Source: Umezawaea endophytica (GTDB lineage Bacteria > Actinomycetota > Actinomycetes > Mycobacteriales > Pseudonocardiaceae). From it: 64,000 nucleotides of DNA. Below are positions 45,822 to 55,170 of the stretch, in pieces; the first letter of the stretch is position 1, and every line of letters begins with the position of its first letter. Made by a program: the position numbers and the translations under genes. The stretch covers positions 695,591 to 759,590 of the forward strand of contig NZ_JANYMP010000001.1 of the NCBI RefSeq assembly GCF_025061645.1. The letters are read 5' to 3'. The notes below the pieces were generated by a model. It was not told the origin of the DNA, did not search any database, and worked only from the letters and a program-made list of their open reading frames with translations.

Positions 45822-46364
45822 ATGAAGACGCTCGTCCCGCTGCTGGCACTCGCGGCGCTCACGGCCTGCTCCGCGCAGGGCCCGAAGGCGCCGGAGGTCG
45901 CGTCCCTGTCGACCCCGGCGAGCACCGCGGCGTCGGCCTCCGCGCCCACGGAGGAACGGCCGCGGGAACGGCTCGACATGACCCCCGAGGACTACGAGGC
46001 CTTGGTGGCACCGTGGAAGCGGTGCATGGCCGAGCTGGGCATGGACCCGAAGGGGCGCGCACAACCCGGCAGCGGACGCCCCGAGCCGTCGAAGGAGGAG
46101 GTCGACCGGGCGCTCAAGACGTGCGAGTCGAAGGACCCGCTGCCGCCGTGGGAGCGGGACGCCACCAACCCCGAGGCGGTCGACTTCGCCAACCGGGTCG
46201 TGCAGTGCCTGCGGGAGAAGGGCGTCCGGTACGTCGAGGTGGTGAACGAACCCGGCGAGGCCATCGTCAGCTACGCGTTCGGCGGCCCCAACAACGACGA
46301 GCAGTCGATCTCCCTGGGCATGGAGCACGCCAAGGAGTGCGAGATCCGGTCCGCGGCGCGGTGA
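45822..46364 (+). CDS. Secreted lipoprotein of unknown function
   Basis: 180 residues; lipobox LTAC ending at Cys16 after a short hydrophobic core, then an Ala/Ser/Thr/Pro-rich linker. The mature domain has four Cys (WKRCMAELGM, LKTCESKD, VQCLREKGV, AKECEI), which could form two disulfides. It follows the permease by 10 bases with AAAGGA as ribosome-binding site, so it belongs to the export operon, perhaps as an accessory sensor. Confidence 0.78.
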   Translation: MKTLVPLLALAALTACSAQGPKAPEVASLSTPASTAASASAPTEERPRERLDMTPEDYEALVAPWKRCMAELGMDPKGRAQPGSGRPEPSKEEVDRALKTCESKDPLPPWERDATNPEAVDFANRVVQCLREKGVRYVEVVNEPGEAIVSYAFGGPNNDEQSISLGMEHAKECEIRSAAR

Positions 46365-46370
46365 CGTCCT

Positions 46371-49300
46371 TCACCGGACGCGGAACGTCCACGTCCCCGC
46401 TCCCACCTCGTAGTGGGCCGTCGTGCCGTCGACGCGCACGAGTTCCGCGCCGGTGGTGGCCCGGACCTGGCGACCACCTCGCAGGGGCACCTCGACCACG
46501 GCGGTCGAGGTCACCGGGACGGTCACCGTCAGGGTGAACTCGCGATCGGTGCTGCGCCACGTGGAGGAGACCGGACCGCGGACCGTGTCGAGGGACGCCG
46601 AGACGTGGTCGAGCCCGGCGGGCACCCGGGGAGCGATGGCCACCGTGCGGTAGCCGGGCGCGGTCGGCCTGATCCCGCCCAGCACGGTGTACAGGGAGGC
46701 GTTGACCCCGGCGAACATCGCGTGGTCGTGCGTCTCCATGGACGAGCTGTAGAGCCACTGCTCCCACGAGGTCGTCGCGCCGTGGGCGATCTCGAAGCCG
46801 AACCCCGGATAGGTCTCCTGGTGCAGGACGGTCATCGCGACGTCGACCCGGCCGATCCGCGCCAGCGCGTCGACGAGGTGGCGGGTGCCGAAGATGCCCG
46901 TGTCGAGGTGGCCGCCGTCCTTGGTCAGGATGGTGTCCACCAGCCGCTCCCCCACCGCGCGGACGTTCTGCGCGGGCACCAGCCCGAAGGCCAGCGGCAG
47001 CACGCTGGTGACCTGGCGGCCGCTGCCGTACGTCGTGCCGTCGGCGCTGAGGAAGCGCGCGTTGAAGGCGGTCCTGATGCTCTCGGCGAGGTCGGTGTAG
47101 CGGCGGGCGTCGTCCGGGTGGCCGAGCGCGTCGGCGGCCTTGGCGACGTTCGCCGCCTGCTGGAACGACAGGGCGGTGTTGACCAGCGACACCTCGCTGA
47201 AGCAGTCGCCTGCGGACGGGCTGCCCATGCCGCCGTTGGACTCCGGGCCGTGGTCGGGCGGGCACCAGTCGCCGAACCCCTGGTTCGCGGGCCAGATCCG
47301 GGACGGGACGTCGGCGGCGTTCCGGTCCACGAACGCCTTCATGGCGGGGTACGTCTCGGCCAGGGTCGCGCGGTCGCCGTACTGCTCGAACAGCGTCCAG
47401 GCCAGCGTGACCTGCCCGCCCGCCATGTCGGGGTACTGCGCCTTGACCGCGTCGCTGGGCAGCGCGGTGCCGGGCGGGAGGTCCCGCAGGTACTTGGCGT
47501 AGAAGGAGTTCAGGTCGAACTCGCGCACGGACGCCTCGTGGTAGGCCTGCACGTCCATGGCGGGCGGGGTCCGCTCGTCGCGGACGGGGGTGTCGGTCGG
47601 CAGGCTCATCGAGTTGTTCAGCACGCTCCACCGGTTGTTGCGCCAGATCCGGTCGAGCATCTCGCTGGACGACTCGAAAGTGCCGGTCGACCTCACGTCC
47701 GCGTGCACCACCCGCCCGTCGAGGCTCTCCGCGGTCGGCCTGCCGGGGAAGCCGGTGACCTCGACGTAGCGGAAGCCGTGGTAGGTGAACCGGGGCTCGT
47801 AGGTCTCGCCCTGCTCGCGGCCTGCCAGGACGTAGGTGTCGGTCGCCGCGGCGTTCCGGTTCGTGGTGACGTCGAGCGTCCCGTCCCGGCCCAGCTCCTC
47901 GGCGGTGCGCATCCTGACCGCGGTTCCCGCCGGTCCCTTGACGCGCAGGCGGGCCCAGCCCGCGATGTTCTGGCCGAGGTCGTAGACGAACACCCCCGGC
48001 CGGGGTTCGGTGAGCGCCACCGGGCGCAGCGTGTCCACCACGCGCATCGCGGGCATCGTGTTGGGCGCCAGGTCGTTGCTCGGTGCGGACGCCGTCCGCA
48101 CCGGCAGCCACCGGGAGTCGTCGAAGCCCGGCGCGTCCCAGCCCGGTTGGTCCTGCCGGGCGTCGTGGGTCTCGCCTGCGTAGATGTCGTTGGCGAGCAC
48201 CGCCCCGCTCGACCACTTCCAGGTCCCGTCGGTCGTGACGCTCCGACGGCTGCCGTCGGTGAAGGTGACCTCGATCAGCGCGATGGCCTGCTTCGGGCCG
48301 AGCCAGCGGAAGCCGTACGGGTTGTACCGGGCGCCGTAGCCGTTGCCGAGCCAGACGCCGACGGCGTTCGGTCCACTTCGGACGGCGGAGGTGATGTCGT
48401 AGGTCTCGTAGAGGTTGCGCCGGTCGTACGGCGTGCTGGCGGGCGTCAGCACGCGGTCGCCGACCTTGCCGCCGTTGAGGCGCAGCTCGTGGAAGCCGAG
48501 GCCGTAGACGTGCGCGCGGGCACTGGCGACCGGCTTGTCGAGGGTGAAGTCCTTGCGCAGCATCGGGGCGGCGGGGTCGCGCTGCACCAGTGTCGGGTCG
48601 CCGGTGGGTTCGAGCTGCCCGTCGACGACGGTGGTCTGCGGGAACAGCGGGTCGGGGTCGGTCGAGAAGTCGTCGGAGAACAGCGGCGCGCCCGCGAGGT
48701 CGTGCACCGCGAGGTTGTCGTAGCGGGCCCGTTCCGGCACGCCGCCGCTGGTCGAGGAGCGGAAGCCCAGCGTCCCCCGCGCGTGCGCCGCGTCCTGGCG
48801 CACGTCGACCTGGACGCCGTCGACCCAGGTGGTGATGGTCGTCCCCGCGGCCCGGACCCTCAGGTGGTGCCGGGCGTACAGGGTGTCGGGGGTGACGACC
48901 GGGGCGAGGTCGACCTCACCGAGGGTGGTGAAGCGGCCGTCCACCTGGACGTGGGGCCGCAGCATCACCTTGCCGGGGGTGGTGGTCGCGTTGACCTGCC
49001 AGAGGTAGTAGTTGGAGGCGTCCTCCGCGCGGAACACCACGCTCGCCGCCGCGGCCCGCACGGTGAAGTCGACGTCCAGGGTGAAGTCCGCCCACGTCTT
49101 GTCGTCGGCCGTGTCGGGGGTGATCCAGCCCGCGCCCTGCCAGTCCCCGCGCAGCCCCGTCTCCCACCGGGCCACGTCTCCGAGCGCCGACCGCCGTCCC
49201 TTCGAGTCCCAGACCTGCACGGTCCAGAAGTACCGCCCGCCTGCCCGCGGTTCGGGGCCGCCGTACGGAACCGACACCACCCCGTCCCCCTCGACCCGCC

Positions 49301-49616
49301 CGGTGTCCCACACGTCGGGCCGACCGCGCCGCAGGAGGTCGGGGCTGCTCGCGACGAGCACCCGGTACGCCGTCTGCCGCTCGCCGTTGTCCCGCGACGT
49401 CACCTGCCAGGACAGGGCGGGGGTGGTGGTGTCGACGTTGATCGGGTCGACCGCCCGGTCGACGCGCAGCGCGCCGACCGCCAGGTGCGCCGCGCCTGCG
49501 CTCGTCCCGACCGCCGGGCTCACCGGGAGCAGCACCACCGCGCCCACCACGACGACCATCCGGAACCACGAGCCCCGCAAGCGGCCAGCCACCCCAGCCC
49601 CCAACCCCGTGGACAC
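46371..49616 (-). CDS. Secreted alpha-L-rhamnosidase, GH78 family
   Basis: 1081 residues, GTG start with AGGGG upstream. An N-terminal signal segment (about 18-42) is followed by an Ig-like Bac_rhamnosid_N region, an inserted concanavalin-like domain (about 160-320) and the accessory beta domains. The (alpha/alpha)6 catalytic barrel from about 640 contains the acidic motif TDTPVRDERTPPAMD, and later GFGFEIAHGATTSWEQW and METHDHAMF, typical of GH78. It should release rhamnose from plant glycosides or pectic sugars outside the cell. A LacI-type palindrome lies just upstream. Confidence 0.93.
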   Translation of the reverse strand: MSTGLGAGVAGRLRGSWFRMVVVVGAVVLLPVSPAVGTSAGAAHLAVGALRVDRAVDPINVDTTTPALSWQVTSRDNGERQTAYRVLVASSPDLLRRGRPDVWDTGRVEGDGVVSVPYGGPEPRAGGRYFWTVQVWDSKGRRSALGDVARWETGLRGDWQGAGWITPDTADDKTWADFTLDVDFTVRAAAASVVFRAEDASNYYLWQVNATTTPGKVMLRPHVQVDGRFTTLGEVDLAPVVTPDTLYARHHLRVRAAGTTITTWVDGVQVDVRQDAAHARGTLGFRSSTSGGVPERARYDNLAVHDLAGAPLFSDDFSTDPDPLFPQTTVVDGQLEPTGDPTLVQRDPAAPMLRKDFTLDKPVASARAHVYGLGFHELRLNGGKVGDRVLTPASTPYDRRNLYETYDITSAVRSGPNAVGVWLGNGYGARYNPYGFRWLGPKQAIALIEVTFTDGSRRSVTTDGTWKWSSGAVLANDIYAGETHDARQDQPGWDAPGFDDSRWLPVRTASAPSNDLAPNTMPAMRVVDTLRPVALTEPRPGVFVYDLGQNIAGWARLRVKGPAGTAVRMRTAEELGRDGTLDVTTNRNAAATDTYVLAGREQGETYEPRFTYHGFRYVEVTGFPGRPTAESLDGRVVHADVRSTGTFESSSEMLDRIWRNNRWSVLNNSMSLPTDTPVRDERTPPAMDVQAYHEASVREFDLNSFYAKYLRDLPPGTALPSDAVKAQYPDMAGGQVTLAWTLFEQYGDRATLAETYPAMKAFVDRNAADVPSRIWPANQGFGDWCPPDHGPESNGGMGSPSAGDCFSEVSLVNTALSFQQAANVAKAADALGHPDDARRYTDLAESIRTAFNARFLSADGTTYGSGRQVTSVLPLAFGLVPAQNVRAVGERLVDTILTKDGGHLDTGIFGTRHLVDALARIGRVDVAMTVLHQETYPGFGFEIAHGATTSWEQWLYSSSMETHDHAMFAGVNASLYTVLGGIRPTAPGYRTVAIAPRVPAGLDHVSASLDTVRGPVSSTWRSTDREFTLTVTVPVTSTAVVEVPLRGGRQVRATTGAELVRVDGTTAHYEVGAGTWTFRVR

Positions 49617-49643
49617 ACCCCTGAGGCCGGTCCGCGCTCGGAT

Positions 49644-49666
49644 TGAAACGATTCATTTCTCGTTTC
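49644..49666 (-). promoter_or_regulatory. LacI-type operator candidate upstream of the rhamnosidase
   Basis: TGAAACGATTCA (49644-49655) is a near-perfect palindrome of the form bound by LacI-family regulators, and GAAACGA (49645-49651) also pairs with TCGTTTC (49660-49666). The site is 28 bases before the start codon. No LacI-family gene is in the window. Confidence 0.5.
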
Positions 49667-49757
49667 GAGGCTACAAGCCCGGCAGGGGGTGGGGAACGGC
49701 TTTATGGCCGAATGCGCCGAGAGGTGGGTGGAGGGTCGGAGGTGCCCGAAAAGCAGC

Positions 49758-49790
49758 GGTGCCGCGAGGGCGAGAAGCCCTCGCGGCACC
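49758..49790 (-). terminator. Strong hairpin downstream of the PA14/propeller gene
   Basis: A perfect 14-bp stem (49758-49771 with 49777-49790) with a 5-base loop lies 140 bases beyond the stop at 49930. The remaining bases between the rhamnosidase start and this gene (49667-49929) hold nothing else recognisable. Confidence 0.7.
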
Positions 49791-49929
49791 GGGAACTCGG
49801 TCGAACTCCGCCGGGTCGCCCCGGCCCGCGGCACCGGAACCACGACTCCGGACACCGCCGCGGCGCACAGCCGTTCCGCGGGTGGCCGTGCCGGCTGATC
49901 GAGTCCTCAGCCGGCAGGCACCCGTCCCG

Positions 49930-52926
49930 CTAGGCGATCGGTTCGATCCAGATGTTGCGGAACCTCGGGTTCTCACCGGGGTCGCCGTGGTCCTGCAACC
50001 TGATGGCCCCCGGCGACGCGTCCTCGGCGATGTTGTCGCCCGTGCCGCCGTTGATCTCGACGTTGTCGTGCACGACCGTGCCGTTCCAGACGACAGTGAC
50101 GCGGGCGTTGTCGGTCTTGACGCCCGCGCTGTCGTACCGGGCGGCGCGGAAGGTGACGTCGTAGGTCTGCCACGTCAGCGGAGCCGTGGCCATGTTCCGG
50201 TCCGGCGCCCTCTTGGAGTAGATCCCGCCCGCCTCGTCGTTCGCGGGAGTGGTGTCCCCGAACGACTCCAGGATCTGGACCTCGTAGCGCTCCTGCAAGA
50301 AGATGCCGCTGTTGCCCCTGGCCTGGCCGGTGACCGACGACGGGTAGTTCGGCTCGCTCCACTCGGCGTGCAGGCGGAAGTCGCCGTACTTCTCCTTGGT
50401 CCGGATGTCACCGCCGTTGGACTCCACCGAACCACCGGACACCGGCCACGTCGCCGCGCCGCCCGCGCGCTTCTCCCACGCGTTCAGGTCGGTCCCGCCG
50501 AACAACTGGACCCGCTGCACCGCCGTGACGGTGATGTTGTCCAGGTTGACGTTGCCCACGTCGCCGGAGTCGAACTTGTACGCGACGGTGTTGTTCCCCG
50601 CGTTCAGGTTGAGCGTCTCTGGTTGTGTCGACCACTCGTCCCAGGTCGTCGTGCTGGCCAGCCTCACCTGCCTGACCTTGGTGCCGTTGACGTACACGCT
50701 CACCGACTTGGTCCCCGCGGAGGGGTTGGGGCCGTTCGAGTAGCGCAGCGACACGTTGTGCGCGCCCGCGGTCGCCGCGTTCACCGAGAACGTGGTCGTG
50801 GCGCCCTGGTTCCAGTAGCCGTAGACGAAGCCGGTCCCGGTGTAGCCGGGGCGGCTGGTGGTGATCTCGGCCCCACCGCTGATGGCGGCGCGTTCCGCCT
50901 CGTAGGTCACGGCGGTGGGCACGCCACCGACCTGGGAGTTGAGCGTGTACCAGGCTTCCGTGCTCCACAGGGGCGTTCCGGCCTCGGACGCGAACGGACG
51001 CGGCGACCGGACGTGCACGACCCGACCGGCCTGGAGGCCGGGGATCTTGAGCGTGACGGTCTTGCGGTCCGCCGACACGGTCGCGGACTCGACGGACAGG
51101 GTCTGCTCGTTGAGCTTCGGGCCGCCGTACGCGACGGTCGGGGCGTACCGCCACTGCTGGACCTGGTACTTGCCCGCCAGGTCCTGGACGGTCGCGGCCG
51201 ACAGCGGCTGCGTGTACTCGAACTGGAACCCGCCCGGCACCGCGCGCATCGCCAGGATGTCGAACGCGGACACGCCGTTCGGGGTCAGCTTCTGCAAGCC
51301 GTAGGCGAGCTTGCCCGGCTGGCCCCAGTTGCCGCCGCCGTCGATGCCGCCGGTGTAGATCGCGCCGTCCGGGCCGACGCTGATGCGGCTCACGCCGGAC
51401 TCCAGGCCCTGGGTCATGCGGAAGACCGCGCCCTGGTACTCGCCGTTGACCTTCTCCAGGAACACCCGTTGCAGACCGCCGTAGGTCACGTCGCCGTAGA
51501 CCATCTGGCCCGCGAACACGCCCTGGGTCAACTGGACCGGGTTGCTCGGCGAGTTGGCGATCTCGTTGTGCGGCAACCACACCACCGGCGCGGTGACCGG
51601 CTGCGAGTCGTACGGGCCCGCCGGGTTCATGTAGTGGTTGAAGAACCGGTTCTGCTTGACGCGCACCAGCTTCGACGCGGGCAGCCAGCCGCCCTGGTTG
51701 TCGGTGACGAACGCGTCGCCCTCGGGACCCCAGCCGATGCCGTGCGGGGTCCGCAGACCACCGGCCACGTAGGACACCGCGCCCGTGTTCTTGTCGATCT
51801 TGAGCGTGGTGCCCCGGTTCGGCGCGGGCTGCGGGTCGGTCGTCGCGCCGCCCTCGTTGATCGACACCGACAGGTTCAGGTAGAAGAAGCCGTCCTTGTA
51901 CAGCAGCCCGAACGCGAACTCGTGGAAGTTCCCGCCGAACGGCCAGGTCGCGACCGTGCGGTAGTTGTCGGTCACGCCGTCGCCGTTGGTGTCGTTCAGC
52001 TCCACGAGCCGGTTCTTCTCCGACACGTACAGCTTGCCGTCGACATACTTGATGCCCATCGGCTCCTTCAGGTCGCTGGCGATGCGCTGCGTCCGCACGC
52101 GGGAGGGGTCCGTGCCCCCGGTCGCGTTGCTGATCAGGTGCACCTCGCCGAGCGTCTTGGTCGAACCGCCCCAGGTCGCGATGGCCAGCCTGCCGTCGGG
52201 CAGCCAGTCCATCCCGGTCACCTGCGGCTGGAAACCGCTGGGCCGCAGGTTGGTCAGTGTGAAGCCGGGGTACACGCTGTCGAGCGGGAGGCCGTCACCG
52301 GGCGTGTCGGTGCCACCGACGCACTCCTTGCGGCCGGGCGCGGTCACCCGGACGACACCGGAATCGGTGCTGAGCACCGAGTTCGGCACCAGGACGAAGC
52401 TCGACGAGCCGGGCGGCTGCCAGTCCAGGGTGATCTGCTGGCCGCCGACGTTCTCGAACTGCTCGATCCGCAGCGCGTGGTAGCCCGTCGACAGGTTGAC
52501 CGACCCCGTCACGGCCGTGGGGCCGTGCAGGCCGTCGTTGTCGATCACGCGGTTGCCGTCGATCGACAGGCGCGAGCCGTCGTCGCTCGTCAGCCGGAAC
52601 TGGTAGGTGCCCGCCGTGGTGATGTTGATGTTGCCGGTCACCTCGGACACGAAGTAGTCGTTGACGACGAACTCGGCCGTGGTGGACCAGTTGATCGTCG
52701 ACATCAGCTTGTCGACGTTGGGCGTCTGGCCCGTTTTCAGCGTGCACAACCGGTTCATGCTGGTCTGCACGTCGAACACCCGCAGCGTCACGCCGGGTTC
52801 CTGCGGTGGGACGGCGGCACGGGCGGGTGGGACGACCACCAGGCCCAGGAAAGCCACCAGCAGGACTATCAACAGGGAGAACGGCCGCGTGAACGCGCGA
52901 CCGCGTATGGCGACATACGGAAGCAT
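49930..52926 (-). CDS. Secreted PA14 / sorbosone-dehydrogenase-like propeller / CBM / DUF1080 multidomain protein
   Basis: 998 residues from ATG 52926 (AGAGGAG 5 bases upstream; the longer start at 52980 is rejected). After a signal peptide ending near ARA (about 37): PA14 domain about 60-185 (NITTAGTYQFRLTSDDGSRL), a six-bladed glucose/sorbosone-dehydrogenase-like propeller about 219-562, a CBM35/6-like domain about 670-800 (VTYEAERAAISGGA), and a DUF1080/3-keto-glycoside hydrolase domain 804-998 (LFGGTDLNAWE, GNSGIFLQERYEVQILES). Predicted to bind and process a carbohydrate or its 3-keto form outside the cell. Confidence 0.88.
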   Translation of the reverse strand: MLPYVAIRGRAFTRPFSLLIVLLVAFLGLVVVPPARAAVPPQEPGVTLRVFDVQTSMNRLCTLKTGQTPNVDKLMSTINWSTTAEFVVNDYFVSEVTGNINITTAGTYQFRLTSDDGSRLSIDGNRVIDNDGLHGPTAVTGSVNLSTGYHALRIEQFENVGGQQITLDWQPPGSSSFVLVPNSVLSTDSGVVRVTAPGRKECVGGTDTPGDGLPLDSVYPGFTLTNLRPSGFQPQVTGMDWLPDGRLAIATWGGSTKTLGEVHLISNATGGTDPSRVRTQRIASDLKEPMGIKYVDGKLYVSEKNRLVELNDTNGDGVTDNYRTVATWPFGGNFHEFAFGLLYKDGFFYLNLSVSINEGGATTDPQPAPNRGTTLKIDKNTGAVSYVAGGLRTPHGIGWGPEGDAFVTDNQGGWLPASKLVRVKQNRFFNHYMNPAGPYDSQPVTAPVVWLPHNEIANSPSNPVQLTQGVFAGQMVYGDVTYGGLQRVFLEKVNGEYQGAVFRMTQGLESGVSRISVGPDGAIYTGGIDGGGNWGQPGKLAYGLQKLTPNGVSAFDILAMRAVPGGFQFEYTQPLSAATVQDLAGKYQVQQWRYAPTVAYGGPKLNEQTLSVESATVSADRKTVTLKIPGLQAGRVVHVRSPRPFASEAGTPLWSTEAWYTLNSQVGGVPTAVTYEAERAAISGGAEITTSRPGYTGTGFVYGYWNQGATTTFSVNAATAGAHNVSLRYSNGPNPSAGTKSVSVYVNGTKVRQVRLASTTTWDEWSTQPETLNLNAGNNTVAYKFDSGDVGNVNLDNITVTAVQRVQLFGGTDLNAWEKRAGGAATWPVSGGSVESNGGDIRTKEKYGDFRLHAEWSEPNYPSSVTGQARGNSGIFLQERYEVQILESFGDTTPANDEAGGIYSKRAPDRNMATAPLTWQTYDVTFRAARYDSAGVKTDNARVTVVWNGTVVHDNVEINGGTGDNIAEDASPGAIRLQDHGDPGENPRFRNIWIEPIA

Positions 52927-52978
52927 CGTCGCTCCTCTAGGGATGGCAGGGACATCGCCGAAGTCAAAAGTTACGAAC

Positions 52979-53003
52979 ACTTTCGTTCGAGGTCAACGAA
53001 AGT
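52979..53003 (-). promoter_or_regulatory. Palindromic operator candidate upstream of the PA14/propeller gene
   Basis: ACTTTCGTT (52979-52987) and AACGAAAGT (52995-53003) are perfect 9-bp arms around 7 bases, within an AT-richer patch about 53 bases before the start codon. The rest of the 377-base gap to the acyltransferase gene (53004-53303) is promoter-like near 53010-53080; no gene was recognised in it. Confidence 0.5.
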
Positions 53004-53303
53004 CGGCTGGTTTAGACAAAAAGTTGAGACGAACGGCGCAGCGAAGGCCATTTATTTCGGGAACCTACCGAACTAATGGCGGGTGAATACCGCTTTGCCT
53101 GAGTCGGATGCACCAACCGGGAATGGTCCGGTCGCGCGGAATCGCGAACGCGGCCAGGATAGTCGCGTCGGCGTGGAATGCGTTTCCCGGTTCGGCGCGT
53201 TTCGCCTGCACAGCAGCACTCCTGTCCTCCTCGCGCCGCCGAGCCCGCACGGTGGACGACCGCCGCCGTACAACCTCGGCGGGGTGCGGCTCGTGACGGA
53301 GGT

Positions 53304-54644
53304 ATGGAACCCGGACCTCCCCGAGCGCCGGAGCGGTCGACCACCGAGCCGCTCACCTCCGTCGTGCCCGCCGATCCGTCGAGGCTCGGCTGGCTGGACG
53401 CGCTGCGCGGCATCGCGGCGCTCGTCGTGGTGTTCGACCACTCGTCGTACTCGTACCTGCCGGAGTTCCGGCGGGAACTGGTGCACGAGGTCAGCACCAG
53501 CAGGTACGGCATCATGGTGTTCTTCCTCGTGAGCGGGTACATCATCCCCGCCTCCCTGGAGCGCAGGGGGAGCGTCCGGGCGTTCTGGATCGGCCGGGTG
53601 TTCCGCATCTACCCGCTGTGGGCGGTGGTCGTCACCGCGCTCCTGGTCGCCGGGCTGCTGGGGCTCGCGAAGATCCGCACCGGGCAGAACGCCGCCACCA
53701 CGGCCCTCGCCCACGTCACGCTGCTCCAGGAGTTGTTGGGAACGCCCAACCTCCTGATGGTCCTGTGGACGCTCTCCTACGAGATGGCGTTCTACCTGCT
53801 GGTCGTCGGGCTCTTCACGGTCCGGCTGCACCGGCGGTCGGCCGCGGTCGCCGTCGTCCTGGCCGTGGTCGCCGCCGCGAGCGCGGGGATCCTGCTGCCC
53901 GCCTCCGCGCTCTCCGGCGTCGTCGGCACGGGCGCGCTGGTCGCGCTGGTCTCCATCGCCGTCGTGGCCGCGATCTGCTGCTCCTGCGCCGGATCGCCCG
54001 CGCTGCGCGTCGTCGGGGGCGTCCTGGGCGGCGTGCTGGCGCTCGCCCTGGTCGCCACCAACGGCACCGTCACCGTGTGGGAGGGCGTGGTGATCCTCGC
54101 CGTGATGTTCCTCGGCACGGCGGTGTACCGGGCCGACAGCGGTCAGACCCCTTGGTGGCACGCGACCTGCGCGACCGCCGTCGTGGTCGCCTGCGCCGTC
54201 GGCAGCGCCTGGTGGTCGGGCGACGACGCCCGGTTCACCCGGCAGAGCTGGATCGCGGCGTTCCTGCTGGCGCTGGCCACCTTCGGCGTCGGACTGGCGA
54301 CGCGCCGCCTGCGGACGCCGCGCCTGCTGCTGGGACTGGGCGCGATCAGCTACTCGGTCTACCTGGTGCACCCGGTGCTGCTGGCGGTGAGCGACGGCAC
54401 GGTCGGCCGCGGACCGCGGGACGACGTGGTGGTCGAGGTGGCGTTCTACGTCGTGCTGCTACCGCTGTGCGTGCTGACCTACCGCTACGTCGAACGGCCC
54501 GGCCGGGCGTGGGGACGGCACCTGGCCCACCGCGGTCCCGCCGTACGCCAGGGTCCCGGCCCGCCGGTGGTGCGAACGGCGGACCGGGACGGTCAGCGGT
54601 GCGCGCTCGTCAAGGACCGAGCGGCGGAGGAGCCGGTCACATGA
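53304..54644 (+). CDS. Acyltransferase-3 family membrane protein
   Basis: 446 residues from ATG 53304 (GGAGG just upstream). RLGWLDALRGIAALVVVFDHS carries the family's R/H catalytic-region signature, followed by about ten membrane segments with SRYGIMVFFLVSGYIIP and FWIGRVFRIYPLW. Ends with YVERPGRAWG, as in OafA-type O-acyltransferases. It would transfer acyl groups to cell-surface or small-molecule sugars. Its 3' end overlaps the convergent secreted-protein gene by 8 bases. Confidence 0.9.
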   Translation: MEPGPPRAPERSTTEPLTSVVPADPSRLGWLDALRGIAALVVVFDHSSYSYLPEFRRELVHEVSTSRYGIMVFFLVSGYIIPASLERRGSVRAFWIGRVFRIYPLWAVVVTALLVAGLLGLAKIRTGQNAATTALAHVTLLQELLGTPNLLMVLWTLSYEMAFYLLVVGLFTVRLHRRSAAVAVVLAVVAAASAGILLPASALSGVVGTGALVALVSIAVVAAICCSCAGSPALRVVGGVLGGVLALALVATNGTVTVWEGVVILAVMFLGTAVYRADSGQTPWWHATCATAVVVACAVGSAWWSGDDARFTRQSWIAAFLLALATFGVGLATRRLRTPRLLLGLGAISYSVYLVHPVLLAVSDGTVGRGPRDDVVVEVAFYVVLLPLCVLTYRYVERPGRAWGRHLAHRGPAVRQGPGPPVVRTADRDGQRCALVKDRAAEEPVT

Positions 54645-55062
54645 ACTGGAGCCAGCCCGCGTAGACCGGCTCGGCGCCGGTGCTGCGGTTCCAGACACCC
54701 GCGCGACCGTAGAGGACGCTGCCCTCGTAGTAGTTCTTGTTGCACGAGGCCCACGTGCCCGCGGTGTGGCTGTTCACGCACCGGCCGCTGCGGTAGAGGG
54801 AACCGCCGCGGTAGTTCTCCCAGTCCACGATGGCGGACTTGCCGTCGGAGTCGTTGTCGAGCACCCACCAGCGGTCGCCGCTCACCTCGAAGCAGACCTG
54901 GACCCCCACCCTGAGCACGTCGCACCTCAGCAGCTCGCCCGACGGCGGGGTGCCCACGACCGCGTAGTCGGTCTCGTAGTCGACCGCCATCGCCGTGCCG
55001 GGCATCGCCAGGCCGATCACGGCCGCGACGGCCATCGACAGGGACAAGATGATCTTGCGCAT
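54637..55062 (-). CDS. Small secreted protein of unknown function
   Basis: 141 residues with a Sec signal peptide (MRKIILSLSMAVAAVIG..., cleavage after AMA at about 26). The mature part has four Cys (LLRCDVL, VQVCFEV, GRCVNSH, ASCNKNY) and many aromatic residues, e.g. DRWWVLDNDSDGKSAIVDW. The arrangement is reminiscent of peptidase-inhibitor-I36-like small secreted proteins of actinomycetes, but the match is not certain. Confidence 0.75.
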   Translation of the reverse strand: MRKIILSLSMAVAAVIGLAMPGTAMAVDYETDYAVVGTPPSGELLRCDVLRVGVQVCFEVSGDRWWVLDNDSDGKSAIVDWENYRGGSLYRSGRCVNSHTAGTWASCNKNYYEGSVLYGRAGVWNRSTGAEPVYAGWLQFM

Positions 55063-55087
55063 GTGTACCTCTCCGTTGTGACGACTT

Positions 55088-55108
55088 CCGCCCCTCCGCG
55101 AGGGGCGG
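55088..55108 (-). terminator. Hairpin downstream of the secreted propeller-like gene
   Basis: A perfect 8-bp stem (55088-55095 with 55101-55108) with loop CCGCG lies 62 bases beyond the stop at 55171. Confidence 0.55.
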
Positions 55109-55170
55109 GGTCCTGGTGGCTCGGCCGGTGACGGCGAGCGGGTGTAGGCGGCGGGACGACGCCGGTGGGC

